From NCBI RefSeq assembly GCF_002288925.2, contig NW_022098037.1:5046376-5110375 (forward strand): DNA of 64,000 nt, read 5' to 3'. The notes under the pieces are model-generated. The model searched no databases, was not told the origin of the DNA, and saw nothing but the letters and a program-made list of their open reading frames with translations. Position numbers and translations under genes: made by a program. Positions 1 to 12,414 of this stretch are shown piece after piece. The stretch's first letter is position 1; each line of letters begins with the position of its first letter. This stretch comes from Delphinapterus leucas (taxonomy: Eukaryota > Chordata > Mammalia > Artiodactyla > Monodontidae).

Positions 1-284
1 CTGACTATAATAGATGATTGGTTTTTTCAAAGTAAAATACTGACTATGACTAATCCAAGAACTGAATATTTATTTAGCATTTCACTAGAGAAATCCCCTC
101 TATGTTGACATTGAGTGATTATTAGAAAGTCTAGACAAAGCTAGACAAAGTCTATGAAACATAAAAATCAAGATGGCATGTTTTTAACAACACAAAAGAA
201 AATAGCTCTTTTTCTGTGACTGACAGAAAACCATATTAAACTTTTTTTTTTTTAGTAATGAGTACACTAAGGCTTGAAAAGATC

Positions 285-360
285 AAATATCTTCCAAAGG
301 TCACTCTGCTAGTAAGTGGCGGAACAAGAATGCAAACCCAGGTTTATGCTATTAACTGCT
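285..360 (-). repeat. MIR fragment
   Basis: ggtcactctgctagtaagtg and gcaaacccaggtttatgc match the reverse MIR core. Confidence 0.6.
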
Positions 361-524
361 AGACTAAGTTACCTCCCTAAAAAATTGAAACTCCATGCTT
401 GATGGAAAAACACTTGTCCTTGTATTCTGAAACTCACCTGCAAATAATTAAACATGTTTTCCGATGATGATGGTTTATTTACAAGAAGATGTGCACTCAC
501 ATGCAGTGTCTGCCTTCTTATGTA

Positions 525-650
525 TTTATTCATTCAATGAACTTTCACTGAGAGACCACTACATTCAAGGCATTGTGCTAGGCAGGATGTGATTACAGAG
601 GTCAATCAAATACAGATCAAGCCATCAAGGAGTCTATAAGAAGTAATATT
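525..650 (-). repeat. LINE2 fragment, antisense
   Basis: tcattcaatgaactttcact and aaggcattgtgctaggcagg correspond to the reverse of the LINE2 3' end. Confidence 0.55.
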
Positions 651-1629
651 TAAAAATGTATAAACTTACAAGACAAAATAGAACAGAGATGTGACATGAA
701 AGATAAAAGCAATTGTGTCTGAAATTCAGAAGAGTGTCTCTTTTATCCTAGTAGCCATTTATCTAAAGGATCTTCTTAGATTCACTATAGGTACAAATTT
801 TCTTCCTAGGGTAAAAATAGAGACAAAAATCTTACCATCCTGATTCTGGATTTTTCCTTGCGTGTACATTTAGTACATATATATGGTTAATGGTATCAGT
901 TTCAAAATACAAATATAGGTCAACAGAATCTATGCATTCCCTAAATCCTGGAGAATCTGTTAGGACAAACCAAACCTGGGCTTAATACACAGCAGCCTTG
1001 AGTCATCACTTCCAAAAAATTTGTTCAACTATGTAAGACATGAATTATTAAAGTTACAAATACCCTTCTGAATATTATATTCCCAATAAAATAATAGTTA
1101 CCACTGCTCAAGATTTAGCTCCACTATTTAAAAAATTCATATATGCTAAAGAAACACTTACAATCTTGTAAGAAGAACACTCTATATAGAAAATTCATTT
1201 CCCGAAGTACTCTGATTCTGACAGGAACTGGATGAGATAGCCACTAAAGTCTCTCACAATTCTGAAATTTCTGCATTCCTGATATTAAGCTCTAGAATTG
1301 TGTTAAAATATGTTTGAAAGTTAACTTTGTATCAGAAAAACCATTTGAATTTTAGGCAGCCTAATTTGAGTCTATTTTAAGACTTGAAAATTTTGGCACC
1401 AAATTAACTATATTTTCCTATAGACACCCCTCCCCACCCTGAGAGTGCTCTCATGCAATTTATAGAAGCTTGGCATAAAAACTGAGAAGTTGAACCTGAA
1501 ATCTTAAAATGCTAAATATCTCATACTTCAGAAAGCTTAAACATAATTAAGGATTCTACATTGGGCCGAAAGTGAAATAACATAAAAGAGATAAGCGAGA
1601 AGAGTTAAATAGCTCAAAACCTGCCAACA

Positions 1630-1841
1630 GGGCTTCCCTGGTGGCGCAGTGGTTGAGAGTCCGCCTGCCAATGCAGGGGACGCGGGTTCGTCCCCCGGTC
1701 TGGGAAGATCCCACATGCCGCAGAGCGGCTGGGCCCGTGAGCCATGGCCGCTGAGCCTGCGCGTCCGGAGCCTGTGCTCTGCAACGGGAGAGGCCACAAC
1801 AGTGAGAGGCCCGTGTACCGCAAAAAAAAAAAAAAGAAAGA
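1630..1841 (+). mobile_element. CHR-type tRNA-derived SINE (cetacean long form)
   Basis: Complete copy from gggcttccctggtggcgcag to a poly-A tail, with a pol III box A-like start and a box B-like ggttcgtccc. It is flanked by a perfect 14-bp target duplication, AAAACCTGCCAACA, at 1616-1629 and 1842-1855. The perfect duplication and near-consensus body indicate recent insertion. Open frames on either strand here are SINE sequence, not genes. Confidence 0.95.
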
Positions 1842-3656
1842 AAAACCTGCCAACACAACCCCTTTCAAACAATAACCTTTAGATGCTGCTTGTGTCTAGG
1901 TTTCCCCTCAGAAGAAAAATTACATAATGCATTTCATCCCTGATGCTTCTTATTTATTTCTTAGAAACATAGGCTGATGAGGCAATAATGCCTTTTTAAT
2001 TTTATATCTTAAAACAATGTTTTCCTGAAACCTAAATTCTGAAATTTGCTCTAATTATCTTATGTTATCATCAAATTTCTCTAAGGCATCGTGTGTTCAC
2101 ATTTAAGAGTTGTGTACGTTGTTTACAGACATGGAGGGAAAGTTGCAAATATAACTTGGAAAAACAAATGAAGAGAATAGAAAATTTTTTTCAGATAATT
2201 TTATATTCTTTCAAAAACCTAAATTTCAGGGGTTGAAAAGAATGTGAAGATATTTATATTTCTTCAAAATTTACATTCTAGATTATATAATGTCTTAATT
2301 CAACTTAGAAAATGATTCCATATGCATATTACAAAAGAATTAAAAACAGACTGACTTTTGAATTAAAATTTATGCAAAATAAAATGTAATTTTAATTTGA
2401 GATGCCCTTCACATTAAATGTAAAACCTTCTATCAAATAGATACAATCATAATAAGAATTTAATTTCTAATTCACTTATTTTAGTAAAATTATTCAAACT
2501 ACCACCTTAAGGCTAATATTTTAATAAAACCCAAACCTCCAATACAAAAATAAAAGTTCTTACATAAGACGGCTGATTTTGTATTTTAAATTACTGAATT
2601 AGAGCGCCCTCTATCGGAAGAAAAAAGCAATAAAAGCTAAACTGATGAAGAATAGTTAAAATACCCACAAAATTCAAGCCAAATAATTAATATGAAAAAT
2701 ACATTTATTAATAACATAAATGCTACAAAACATATTTTCCTAACATTTTGATTTCTTTTAAATTTTGGAATTATTTTTCATATTACAATGAAGAAGTTGA
2801 ATGTTTCATATAATCTAAAATTAAAGTTTAAATGAACCCAAATGCCCATCCTCAGCCAATAATGTGAATAATAAACAAACCTGTTTTCCACATTTGATAT
2901 TGCATTAAAATATAGAAATAATTGTAATTTAGGACTATGGCTGGACTATACTTTGAATTTTCCTGAATGATAAACTAAAAAGCTCCCTAATTCAAGAGAG
3001 CTCTTACACTGGACAGTATAGGAATTAGGCTGGGCACCAGAAGATCTATCAGATTTATTTAGATCTAAAATTCTATAATCCTGTGGTGTTATCAAGACCT
3101 CAGTTCAGATGCATCATCTGAGGCCTGAATTACCTCAGTAAGGTCCCAGCAGATTTTTGGTCCTCTAGGCCAATAATGTGCATGTTAGAATAAGCTTTTT
3201 AAAAGCACAATGCTCAAAGAATCAACACTGTGAAAATGACTATACAACCCAAATCAATCTACAGATTCAATACAATCCCTATCAAACTGCCAGTGGCATT
3301 TTTCACAGAACTAGAACAAAAAATTGCATAATTTGTATGGAAACACAAAAGACCCCAAATAGCGAAGGCAATCTTGAGAAAGAAAAAGGGAGCTGCAGGA
3401 ATCAGGCTCCCGGACTTCAGACTATACTACAAAGCTACAGTAATCAAGACAGTATGGTGCGGTACTGGCACAAAAACAGCAATATAGATGAATGGAACAG
3501 GAGAGAAAGCCCAGAGGTAAACCCATGCACATATGGTCACCTTATCTTTGATAAAGGAGGCAAGAGTATACAATGGAGAAAAGACATCCTCTTCAATAAG
3601 TGGTGCTGGGAAAACTGGACAGCTACATGTAAAAGAATGAAATTAGAACACTCCCT

Positions 3657-3860
3657 GGGCTTCCCTGTTGGCACAGTGGTTGAGAGTCCGCCTGCTGATG
3701 CAGGGGACACGGGTTTGTGCCCCGGTCCAGGAGGATCCCACATGCTGCAGAGCGGCTGGGCCCATGAGCCATGGCCGCTGAGCCTGCACGTCTGGAGCCT
3801 GTGCTCCTCAGCAGGAGAGGCCACAACAGTGAGAGGCCCACGTACCGCAAAAAAAAAAAA
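3657..3860 (+). mobile_element. CHR-type SINE nested in L1
   Basis: Full SINE, gggcttccctgttggcacag to poly-A, interrupting L1 ORF2. The target duplication AGAACACTCCYT is at 3645-3656 and 3861-3872, with one mismatch. Removing it restores continuous L1 sequence. Confidence 0.93.
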
Positions 3861-3951
3861 AGAACACTCCTTAACACCGTATACAAAAATAAACTCAAAA
3901 TGGATTAAAGGCCAGACACTATAAAACTCTTAGAGGAAAACATAGGTAGAA

Positions 3952-4218
3952 TGGACATATATACACTACCAAACGTAAAATAGATAACTAGTGGGAAGCA
4001 GCCACATAGCACAGGGAGATCAGCTCGGTGCTTTGTGACCACCTAGAGGGGTGGGATAGGGAGGGTGAGAGGGAGGGAGATGCAAGAGGGAAGAGGTATG
4101 GGGACATATGTATACGTATAACTGATTCACTTTGTTATAAAGCAGAAACTAACACACCATTGTAAAGCAATTATACTCCAATAAAGATGTTAAAAAAGAA
4201 ACAAAAAAAAAACCAAAA
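3952..4218 (+). mobile_element. Short L1 3' end nested in L1
   Basis: About 267 bp of L1 3'UTR (atggacatatatacactacc ... ctccaataaagatgtt, A-rich tail) lies inside L1 ORF2. Flanks are AAAACATAGGTAGAA (3937-3951) and AAAACATAGGCAGAA (4219-4233), a 15-bp target duplication with one mismatch. It is therefore a severely 5'-truncated separate insertion. Confidence 0.88.
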
Positions 4219-5784
4219 AAAACATAGGCAGAACACTCTATGACATAAATTACAGCAAGATCCCTTTTGACCCACCTCCTAGAGAAATGGAAATAAAAAC
4301 AAAAATAAACAGATGGGACCTAATGAAACTTAAAAGCTTTTGCACAGCAAAGGAAACCATAAACAAGACCAAAAGACAACCCTCAGAATGGGAGAAAATA
4401 TTTGCAAATGAAGCAACTGACAAAGCATTAATCTCCAAAATATACGAGCAGCTCATGCAGCTCAGTATCAAAAAAACAAACAACCCAATCCAAAAATGGG
4501 CAGAAGACCTAAATAGACATTTCTCCAAAGATTTACAGATTGCCAACAAACACATGAAAGGATGCTCAACATCACTAATCATTAGAGAAATGCAAATCAA
4601 AACTACAATGAGGTATCACCTCACACCAGTCAGAATGGCCATCATCAAAAAATCTACAAATAATAAATGCTGGAGAGGGTGTGAAGAAAAGGGAACCCTC
4701 TGGCACTATTGGTAGGAATGTAAATTGATACAGCCACTATGGAGAATAGTATGGAGGTTCCTTAAAAAACTAAAAATAGAACTATCATATGACCCAGTAA
4801 TCCCACTACTGGGCATATACCCTGAAAAAACCATAATTCAAAGAGTCATGTACCACAATGTTCACTGCAGCACTATTTACAATAGCCAGGACATGGAAGC
4901 AACCTAAGTGTCCATCAACAGATGAATGGATAAAGATGTGGCACATATATACAATGGAATATTACTCAGTCATAAAAAGAAATGAAATTCAGTTATTTGT
5001 AGTGAGGTGGATGGACCTAGAGTCTGTCATACAGAGTGAAGTAAGTCAAAAAGAGAAAAACAAATACTGTATGCTAACACATATATATGGAATCTAAAAA
5101 AAAAAAAAAAAAAGGTTCTGAAGAACCTAGGGGTAGGACAGGAATAAAGACACAGATGTAGAGAATGGACTTGAGGACATGGGGAGGGGGAAGGGTAAGC
5201 TGGGACGAAGTGAGAGAATGGCATGGACATATATATACTATCAAATGTAAAATAGATAGCTAGTGGGAAGCAGCCGCATAGCACAGGGAGATCAGCTTGG
5301 TGCTTTGTGACCACCTAGAGGGGTGGGATAGGGAGGGTGGGAGGGAGACGCAAGAGGGAGGGGATATGGGGATATATGTATACATATAGCTGATTCACTT
5401 TGTTATACAGCAGAAACTAACACAACAATGTAAAGCAATTATACTCCAATAAAGATGCTAAAAAAAAAAAAAGAACAATGCTCAGAGTCAGCCAAAACAA
5501 TTCTGATTTAGTTGGTCTGCCATGATACCTAAGGGTGTCAGTATTTTCTGAAGCCTTCCCAGATAAGTCTAATGTATGACCATTGCTGAGAGTCACTGTT
5601 TGAATCCCTCCCCAGAACATCTGACATATAGTTACCACTTTTATCTTCTAAAAATGTCACCTTCATGAAAGAACTCCCATATTCAAAAGTTATTCCCCTC
5701 AGCATCAATATTAAACTTCTGACTAGCTCCCCAAATCTAATTATTTGTCCCTGTTCTCTAAGTAAATAGTTGAGTGGTAAGGGG

Positions 5785-5990
5785 TATGGCTCCAAGCCCC
5801 AGATTGCCTTTGTTCAGATCCTGGCCCTGGTACTTACCGTGTAAACTTGGGAAAGTCATACAATTTCTCTGTGCCTCCGTTTTCTCATCTGTAAAATGGG
5901 AGGAATAATACTACCTATACCATAGGGTTAGTGTGAGGATTAAATCAGTTAATATAAATAAAGTGTTCCATCAGTGTTAAATATTACCGT
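5785..5990 (+). repeat. MIR
   Basis: Good MIR core: cctggccctggtacttaccg, ttctcatctgtaaaatggga, gtgtgaggattaaatcagtt. Confidence 0.8.
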
Positions 5991-6299
5991 TACTTATCCA
6001 GCTTTACTCCCCACTACATTTCAAAACAAATTCTTATGGTAAATCATCCTCATGTTAAATGCTAGGCCTCACCTTTGTGCTTTCGCACATCCTATTTCTG
6101 CAGACTAGAATCCCCTCCCATTCATTCATTCATTCATTCCAATACAAGTGCAAAGAATGTGTCCCCTTCCTCCATATCCCAGTTTAATTTCTCCCTACCA
6201 CCATGAAGACTTCAATGAATACCTATAAATCACTAACCTCTCCCTTTAAAAAAACATTCCTTTGGCCACAGGGTAGTTTATTATAAGAAATGTAGCTGG

Positions 6300-6460
6300 G
6301 AAGTAATGACATTGGCTCTGAGTTTGAATCCTAGATCTGCCAATTGCCAGCTGAGTCATTTCCCGAATCTGTAACTCCATTGTTAGGATTACTGTGTGGA
6401 TTAGGTGGCATAAGTCATATGAAGCATTAGAACAGCAAATAGCAAGCACCTAATAAATGT
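6300..6460 (+). repeat. MIR
   Basis: ttggctctgagtttgaatcc, gccagctgagtcatttcc and aagcacctaataaatgtcag follow MIR order. Confidence 0.7.
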
Positions 6461-6894
6461 CAGCTCTTGTAATATATATTTGTTGTTTATATGTTAGTCT
6501 TTTCTGCACACTGCAATTGAAGACTTCTTGGGGTAGAAATTTTGAACTCCCTGAAGTCAGAAACCGCATCTCATTATTGCTATTATAAATTCTATAGCTC
6601 ACAACGTGGTAGTGACCATCTATATCAGGTGATCTGTAAGTACTCAATTAAATTTTTTGCATAATTTGAGAGTATAATTCATTTTAAAAACTTGGAAAAA
6701 CACTTTTGATAAATGGAAACAGATATTCAACAAAACAAGAATGACCCAAATAAAACACAGCTGTAGAGAAGATTCTAAGAAATTGCATTATTTTTAAACA
6801 TTCAATAACAAGTTTCTATCGGATTCAACTTCTGAAAGGCCACTTCCAATAAAGCCTTTTATGTGTCTAAAATCCTTTAGATTTTTCTCATTTC

Positions 6895-7085
6895 CTAAAA
6901 AATAAATACCAAAATTCTCACCCTGACATTCAAAATCATCCATGGCCCGACCTTGACCTATCTTCTAATCTTATCTCCCATTGTCCCCCTTTATAAACTT
7001 TATTATTCCAGATAAATAGAACTGCTTGCTCTTACTCATATGTACCCTCTGCTTTTCTGCCTCATGTAACCTTTAATATTTTGTA
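6895..7085 (+). repeat. LINE2 fragment
   Basis: aaaatcatccatggcccgac and ctgcttttctgcctcatg fit the LINE2 3' region. Confidence 0.6.
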
Positions 7086-7504
7086 TGACAATATTTTCAA
7101 AGAACTCAATATAAAGTTTGTCACAGGAACAAACAGTGATTGCTTGTATGGAAGTACAACCTTGAATTTTGAACTTAACTTCAACTTATGAGCATTCATT
7201 TCTCCCTTACTACTATCACAATAACAGTCTTTGACTTACAGAAAAACTTGGCCATCATTTCCCCAAATTATGTCACCCTCTAAATGCCAAAAGCCCCTGC
7301 CATCACCACCCAAAAGCTATAAGTTTGAATTACGTTCTCCAAGCAGATCATGTAGAGCCCAAAGTGCACAAGATACCAATTGAATAAAAGAAAAAAAATT
7401 AGATCTTCTATTTTACACTTCTATTTTACACTTATTCTTTATCCTCTTCACTTGAATTTCTCTTGTAGTATATGCCCCATAATTTATAGCATATATTCGT
7501 AGAA

Positions 7505-7518
7505 TACGTGTGTGTATA

Positions 7519-7564
<46 letters not shown>
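7505..7564. repeat. TA/TG microsatellite
   Basis: About 20 uninterrupted TA units preceded by gtgtgtatatatgtgtac. Confidence 0.95.
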
Positions 7565-7568
<4 letters not shown>

Positions 7569-8981
7569 TAAATACATTTGGGATGTTTGCTCAAAATTTG
7601 TTTACTACTGGTACCTACAACAAGAAAAGTTTAGAAACCACTGGTCTAGAAAATTAGGGCTTTCAGAAAATCTGTGGGTTAAGAAGTAGAAGGCCCGAAG
7701 CAGCCACTTAGTGGACCTGAACACCATGTACTGTTTATGTAGGATAAATACATTTTAATTTCTAACCAACTTTCAAGGAAATGTTGAAATGTAACTGGTT
7801 TGTAATTGGAGTTAACATAGACCTGTTTTAGATTTATTTAAAACAAGGAGTTTTGTCCTAACATTAAAATTACTACAGTAAATATTTCATCAATATAAAA
7901 ATTTCATTTGGTAAAACCTACAAGTATTTACTTCAGTATATATATAATTAATCATAATTATTCAAAAGAGCTTTTATTGGAGCCAATAATGTGATGTTTT
8001 CAAAAGACAGGGCGGCAAAGGATAAAAAGAAAAAACAGGCCTAGAAGGTAAGACTGGCCATGGACCTAGACAAGCAAATACTACCCTGGGAAACTGTCAC
8101 TGCTCACATTAAGTAACTAAATGAAGTAAACGTTCTCATAACAGTCACTATACTTAGCAATTGTTTTTTTAGCTTTCATAAATAAAATGACATACTTAAC
8201 ACAATCCACTCTATTATGGGCTTTCGAAGAAAGTGTAATATTTCTATAACAAACTAAGTTCTAAAAGTGAGAAAAGGATTCATATCATAATAATGCATTT
8301 CCTTTAATACCAATGCATCCTATAAATCCTTCCTCTATAGGATAAAAGACAGGTACACAAATCTTGACTTTAATCTGATTGATTCTCTACAATTTTTCTT
8401 GCTATCGTGTTAACATAAAAATCCAAATAAGCAAGAATCTCTAACACATGATTTAAATTCTGAGCTTATAGGTTGCATGCAAATCCATTTGGATTTGCAT
8501 AAGATTATAGAAATATGCTGGTCAAACTTTCCACAACGTCTCTCACCTATTATGACTTACGGAGTGGCTGGGGAAGTATATACGCATGGCTCAGCTTTGT
8601 CTTTCTTCTTCAAGATGGGGTTAGACTCAGATCATAGAGAAAACAGGGAAAAGAGACAAGAGGAAGGTTTTCTTTTTTCTTTGGAAACCAATATCATTAT
8701 GCCCAATAAAACTAAAAGAACATAAAGAAACTATGAATTCATGTTTTAAGAGGGTCTAACAGTGAGATCATCACAATCCATAAGCGATTTATCAAAGCAT
8801 TTCTTCCCTACACATGCAGTGAGAATGAAACACCAATGAATATCAGGGCAAGAGCAACAGGAAGCTTGACATTTGACACTGGCTAAATCTGAAGATAGGA
8901 TAACACATAAATCCTATGCCTCTCAGGTACACAACAAACTGGCAAAGACAGACGCATTGTCTTCTTTCCCCCCTTACTTAC

Positions 8982-9148
8982 TACACTCTGGCTTCCATTT
9001 TTCCCAAGTTCTTCCTCTGAAATCTTGCTCAAATTATCTAAGTAGTGGTCTGATATTGTGTGGCACAAATCTTCAAAAGAATAATCCTTTTCTTGACAGA
9101 GCTTTATTTCATCCAAGAGTTTTGATAATTCACCAGTCACAGTTTCAC
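8982..9148 (-). CDS. ANKS1B: ANKS1B coding exon 8 (linker with conserved helical segment)
   Basis: This 167-bp exon finishes the Ser codon and encodes 55 residues, including TGELSKLLDEIKLCQEKDYS and CHTISDHYLDNLSKISEEEL, ending GKNGSQSV. The acceptor is ttttcttacag and the donor is GTA|GTAAGT at 8981. The open frame runs on into the intron as VSKGGKK, but the strong GTAAGT and the expected phase-0 junction to the next ANKS1B exon place the border at 8982. The next exon, which should begin Arg-Thr-Ser-Ser, was not found between 1 and 8981. Confidence 0.91.
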
Positions 9149-10114
9149 CTGTAAGAAAACAGTAAATTTTTCAAAAGTTTCAAGAAAGAATACTGCTAAA
9201 ACTTGATGTTAAACAATAAAAATATAACTAGTATGGTGCTAGAACTCAAAATATGGCAAACAAGATTAAGTTGTCAGAAAATTTATTTTGCTGAAAGCAA
9301 GGTACTAAATCATAATTAGTACAATAATGTTAAAAGACAAAGAGAAATTCCAGTTTTGCCTAATTTTATTCTTTCTCAAAATGGAAATAAGTATTGAAGG
9401 TTTACATATATGTAGTACATAAAAGCATCTGGAATTACAATTCCTAAGGCTTCATTTACTACAGCATTTAATCTTCAGTGGTCTTTTATGGGCATTATAC
9501 TTCACTGACAGAATTCATTCAACAATTCATTAACAAATTTGAAATGGTGCTGGGAACCTGCTTCCTAGGTTCAATAAAAAGAAACAGAACGTATTTAAAC
9601 AAATAATTATGTAAGTAATTAATAAATTACGATATAAAGGGACAACAGAAGGAACAGATATATAATCTACATCAACTGTCAACATGACTATTTTGTAGGC
9701 TGCATGCAAATATTCATTTTTTTCTAATTATTCTCAGAAAGGAACTTCATCCCAATAATTCATTCTGAAAAAAACCTAGCAGTTACAATCCATATATAAA
9801 TATTTTTATTCTACATTAAAAACATACCTTAGGAAAAATAAGTCAACTGTGAAATACCCACTCCATGTAAACTTCATGACAGCAGGGATTGCTGTCCCTT
9901 TGATCACCACGGTATCTCAGGACCAAGAATACAGCCTGACAAATAGCAGGAGCTCAATAAATGTTGACCGAATAAATGGATAAAATATAGAGTATAACTT
10001 ATTAGACCTGACATTTTCACAAGTATGAGCCTTTTTGTACATATAGGACAAACATAACAGTTTAGTACATAGCAGACTAGTATCATTTCAAGAGTTTTAC
10101 AGTTAGCTACTCAC
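9149..10114 (-). other. ANKS1B: ANKS1B intron 7
   Basis: This 966-bp intron is AT-rich, with one LINE2 tail (about 9850-9975) ending in the typical caataaatgttg motif. Nothing else is recognisable. Confidence 0.85.
9850..9975 (+). repeat. LINE2 3' tail
   Basis: catgacagcagggattgctg, agcaggagctcaataaatgt and the ending gaccgaataaatgga are LINE2-like. Confidence 0.7.
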
Positions 10115-10228
10115 TTTTGGTCTTCTGGGAAGGAGACTCAACAGGAGATGAAATATGTGTTTCTTGGGTTCTATCTTCCTGTACGTGTGCTTCAAGGACT
10201 GTTGATCTTCCCACGCCTTCTAAATATT
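10115..10228 (-). CDS. ANKS1B: ANKS1B coding exon 7 (linker)
   Basis: This 114-bp exon encodes YLEGVGRSTVLEAHVQEDRT and then QETHISSPVESPSQKTK, 37 codons with split codons at both ends (G|AA and A|GT). The acceptor is cttatatacacag and the donor is AAAA|GTGAGT. It matches the ANKS1B region after the ankyrin block, a hydrophilic and probably disordered linker rich in Ser, Glu and Thr. The A-rich acceptor tract is weak (tatatacacag), which could make inclusion regulated; that is inference. A young SINE lies 68 bp upstream of the acceptor in transcription order (10296-10509). Confidence 0.92.
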
Positions 10229-10295
10229 CTGTGTATATAAGTTTTTGAAATTACATACTTGAATTCATTTATTTAAAAAACTTTAACTTTGTTTT

Positions 10296-10509
10296 TTACT
10301 TTTTTTTTTTTTTTTTGCGGTACGCAGGCCTCTCACTGTTGTGGCCTCTCCTGTTGCAGAGCACAGGCTCCGGACACGCAGGCTCAGCGGCCATGGCTCA
10401 TGGGCCCAGCCACTCTGCGGCATGTGGGATCTTCCTGGACCAGGGCACGAACCCATGTCCCCTGCATCGGCAGGCGGACTCTCAACCACTGCACCACCAG
10501 GGAAGCTCT
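10296..10509 (-). mobile_element. CHR-type SINE, minus strand
   Basis: Reverse-strand copy with poly-T at about 10300-10316, then gcggtacgcaggcctctcac and the tRNA-like head ending ccaccagggaagctc. ACTTTGTTTT at 10286-10295 and 10510-10519 is the probable target duplication. It sits 68 bp from the exon 7 acceptor, in the same orientation as ANKS1B. Confidence 0.9.
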
Positions 10510-10972
10510 ACTTTGTTTTACTTTTGATGGTCATTTTTTCATTTATTTCTTTATATCCTAAGTTTTTAAAGAACTTCAAAAAATCAAACAAACTGAAAGA
10601 ACTTCATGATGAGCTATTAATTTAAAGCTTTTTAGTTAAAACAGAAAAGATATTTTAGAAGAGACTCATGAATACTTTTTCTGAAAACTAAATTTTTGTC
10701 ACAACCTTTCCTTAACATCCTCAGTTTCTGTATATATATCCTACCTGAAGGTTTAAAACTCTCTGAATGATGCTTTGAATAGACTTCATCCCTAAACAGG
10801 GATATCAAATTCAGATGGATATTATGATCAGTCAGGTAACATACATGCATGAAGTGGGATAAGTTTAATTTATGATGGTGTTGTAATCCTGTAAGATAAG
10901 CACAATTGCATATTGAACTTTAGTTCAACAAAGAAATAATGTTCTTCCCCATTCTTTTTTTTATTGACATTT

Positions 10973-11114
10973 ATTTTATTTTTTAAATTTTATTTCATTT
11001 TATTTGGCTGTGCCACGTGGCATTCAGGTTCCTAGTTCTGTGACCAGGGATTAAACCCAGGCCTGGCAGTGAGAGTGCAGAGTCCCAACAACTGGACAGC
11101 CAGGGAATTCCCTA
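10973..11114 (-). mobile_element. Older tRNA-derived SINE, minus strand
   Basis: The A-rich tail (read as T-rich plus strand) is followed by ggctgtgccacgtggcattc and ctgtgaccagggattaaacc, the reverse of the SINE head, ending cagggaattcc. A 12-bp duplication, TTATTGACATTT, is at 10961-10972 and 11115-11126. It is shorter and more diverged than the CHR copies. Confidence 0.8.
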
Positions 11115-11204
11115 TTATTGACATTTTACCTTTTTTTTTTTTTTTTTGTCCCACACTCAGCCTGTCTCTCATTTTTCCAATTCTGATGAGGATATAATAA
11201 TAAT

Positions 11205-11400
11205 AAAACTTAAATATTGCTTACTATGCACCCAGCAGTGTTCTAAGTATTTAATATAAATTAACTCATTTAATCTTCACAAAACTATGACACAGGCACT
11301 AGGCACTTTAAAATCTCAGTTTTAAAGGTGACAACTAAAGGGGGAGGATTATTAACTTGGCCACGTTCATTCAGCTAATAAGTGGCAAAGCCAGATAGAT
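11205..11400 (-). repeat. MIR, antisense
   Basis: ttaactcatttaatcttcac and cattcagctaataagtggca match the reverse MIR core. Confidence 0.75.
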
Positions 11401-12047
11401 ACAAGAAGCATCTCACTTTTCTCTTAATCATAAGAAAACAGCATCTGAATGCAGGGATAAATGTCAATTAACATTCAACCTCAACGTAACAAAAAAAAAT
11501 GTAAAGCCTGCAGAGCCTGGTTAACCAGAGAGCAGATGCCCCATCTAAAGTTCGGCAATGAAGTAAAACGAAAGCCTGCATTTTTCTGAGAAACCCAAAC
11601 TCTGGGGAGTTAGCTGAAATCCTAGATTTTTAAATGCTGAAAGCTAATTCAATTTTTACAGAAACACAGTGTGAGCCAAAAGTATGTGATCTAAACAAAA
11701 CATATCTGCTACCCGCCAAAAGGCATTCAGCCCACAATGGATGGTTTACAGCCTCTGGCTAAGGGGTTAAATCAACACTTGCGCTTCTTTATTCCGAAGG
11801 AACCCCTTCTTCTTGAAATTCACTTAAGAAACTTTGTGCTATCATGCCAACCACTTTTGTTTTCATACTATCCAAATAGTTTCTATCTAAGAGCAATTCT
11901 ACTAGGCAAATTCTAATAGGAAAAGAAAGCAACTTATGGGGTTCTATACTGAAAATTTCTGACTCAGGCAGTAATTTTATCTACTATAAATTGTCTTTAC
12001 TACAATAACAAACTTTTTCGTAAGACTTAAAATGTACCAGTGATTTG

Positions 12048-12414
12048 GGACTTCCTTGGCGTTGCAGTGGTTAAGAATCTGCCAGCCAATGCAGGGGACA
12101 CGGGTTTGAGCCCTGGTCCAGGAAGATCTCACATGCTGCAGAGCAACTAAGCCCATGTGCCACAACTACTGAGCCTGCACTCTAGAGCCCACGAGCCACA
12201 ACTACTGAGCCCACGAGCCGCACCTACTGAAGCCTGGGCACCTAGAGCCCATGCTCCACAACAAGAGAAGCCACCGCAATGAGAAGCTCACCACACAGCA
12301 ACGAAGAGTAGCCCCCACTCCCTGCAACTAGAGAAACCCTGCACACAGCAACGAAAACCCAATGCAGCCATAAATTAATTAGTTAATTAATTTAAAATAA
12401 ATAATAAAATAAAC
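12048..12414 (+). mobile_element. tRNA-derived SINE with AT-rich tail
   Basis: Begins ggacttccttggcgttgcag, then repeated ccacaactactgagcc units, cagcaacgaa, and an AAATAAATAATAAAATAAA tail. A perfect 15-bp target duplication, TGTACCAGTGATTTG, is at 12033-12047 and 12415-12429. It belongs to the short-unit CHR/ruminant-like class and not to the CHR long form. Confidence 0.93.

Larger units (their letters stand above)
3217..5474 (+). mobile_element. 5'-truncated LINE-1 (ORF2 3' end and 3'UTR), interrupted
   Basis: The L1 begins inside ORF2, runs through the ORF2 C-terminus (stop near 5095) and a 3'UTR ending ctccaataaagatgct plus poly-A. It is bounded by ACAATGCTCA at 3207-3216 and 5475-5484, a target duplication. 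The body is split by a SINE (3657-3860) and by a separate L1 3' end (3952-4218). ORF2 is broken by stops and a frameshift, for example after the segment ending TLWHYW at 4715. The orientation is antisense to ANKS1B. Confidence 0.92.
1..8981 (-). other. ANKS1B: ANKS1B intron 8 (3' part outside window)
   Basis: No exon is seen. It contains a SINE (1630-1841), an L1 nest (3217-5474), MIR and LINE2 fragments (285-360, 525-650, 5785-6460, 6895-7085) and a TA repeat (7505-7564). Segments 650-1600, 1860-3200 and 7600-8970 are AT-rich with no identifiable content. Confidence 0.75.

Noticed and set aside
1537..1882. Overlapping open frames on both strands with proline- and arginine-rich residues
   Set aside because: They are translations of the CHR SINE and its poly-A tail; the same peptide patterns recur at 3.7, 10.3 and 48.2 kb.
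8477..8725. 82-residue plus-strand open frame
   Set aside because: No similarity I recognise, low-complexity end, no supporting signals.
8883..8981. Extension of ANKS1B exon 8 beyond 8982
   Set aside because: A strong GTAAGT donor at 8981 and the expected phase-0 border mark the end; residues beyond are non-conserved in character (VSKGGKK...).
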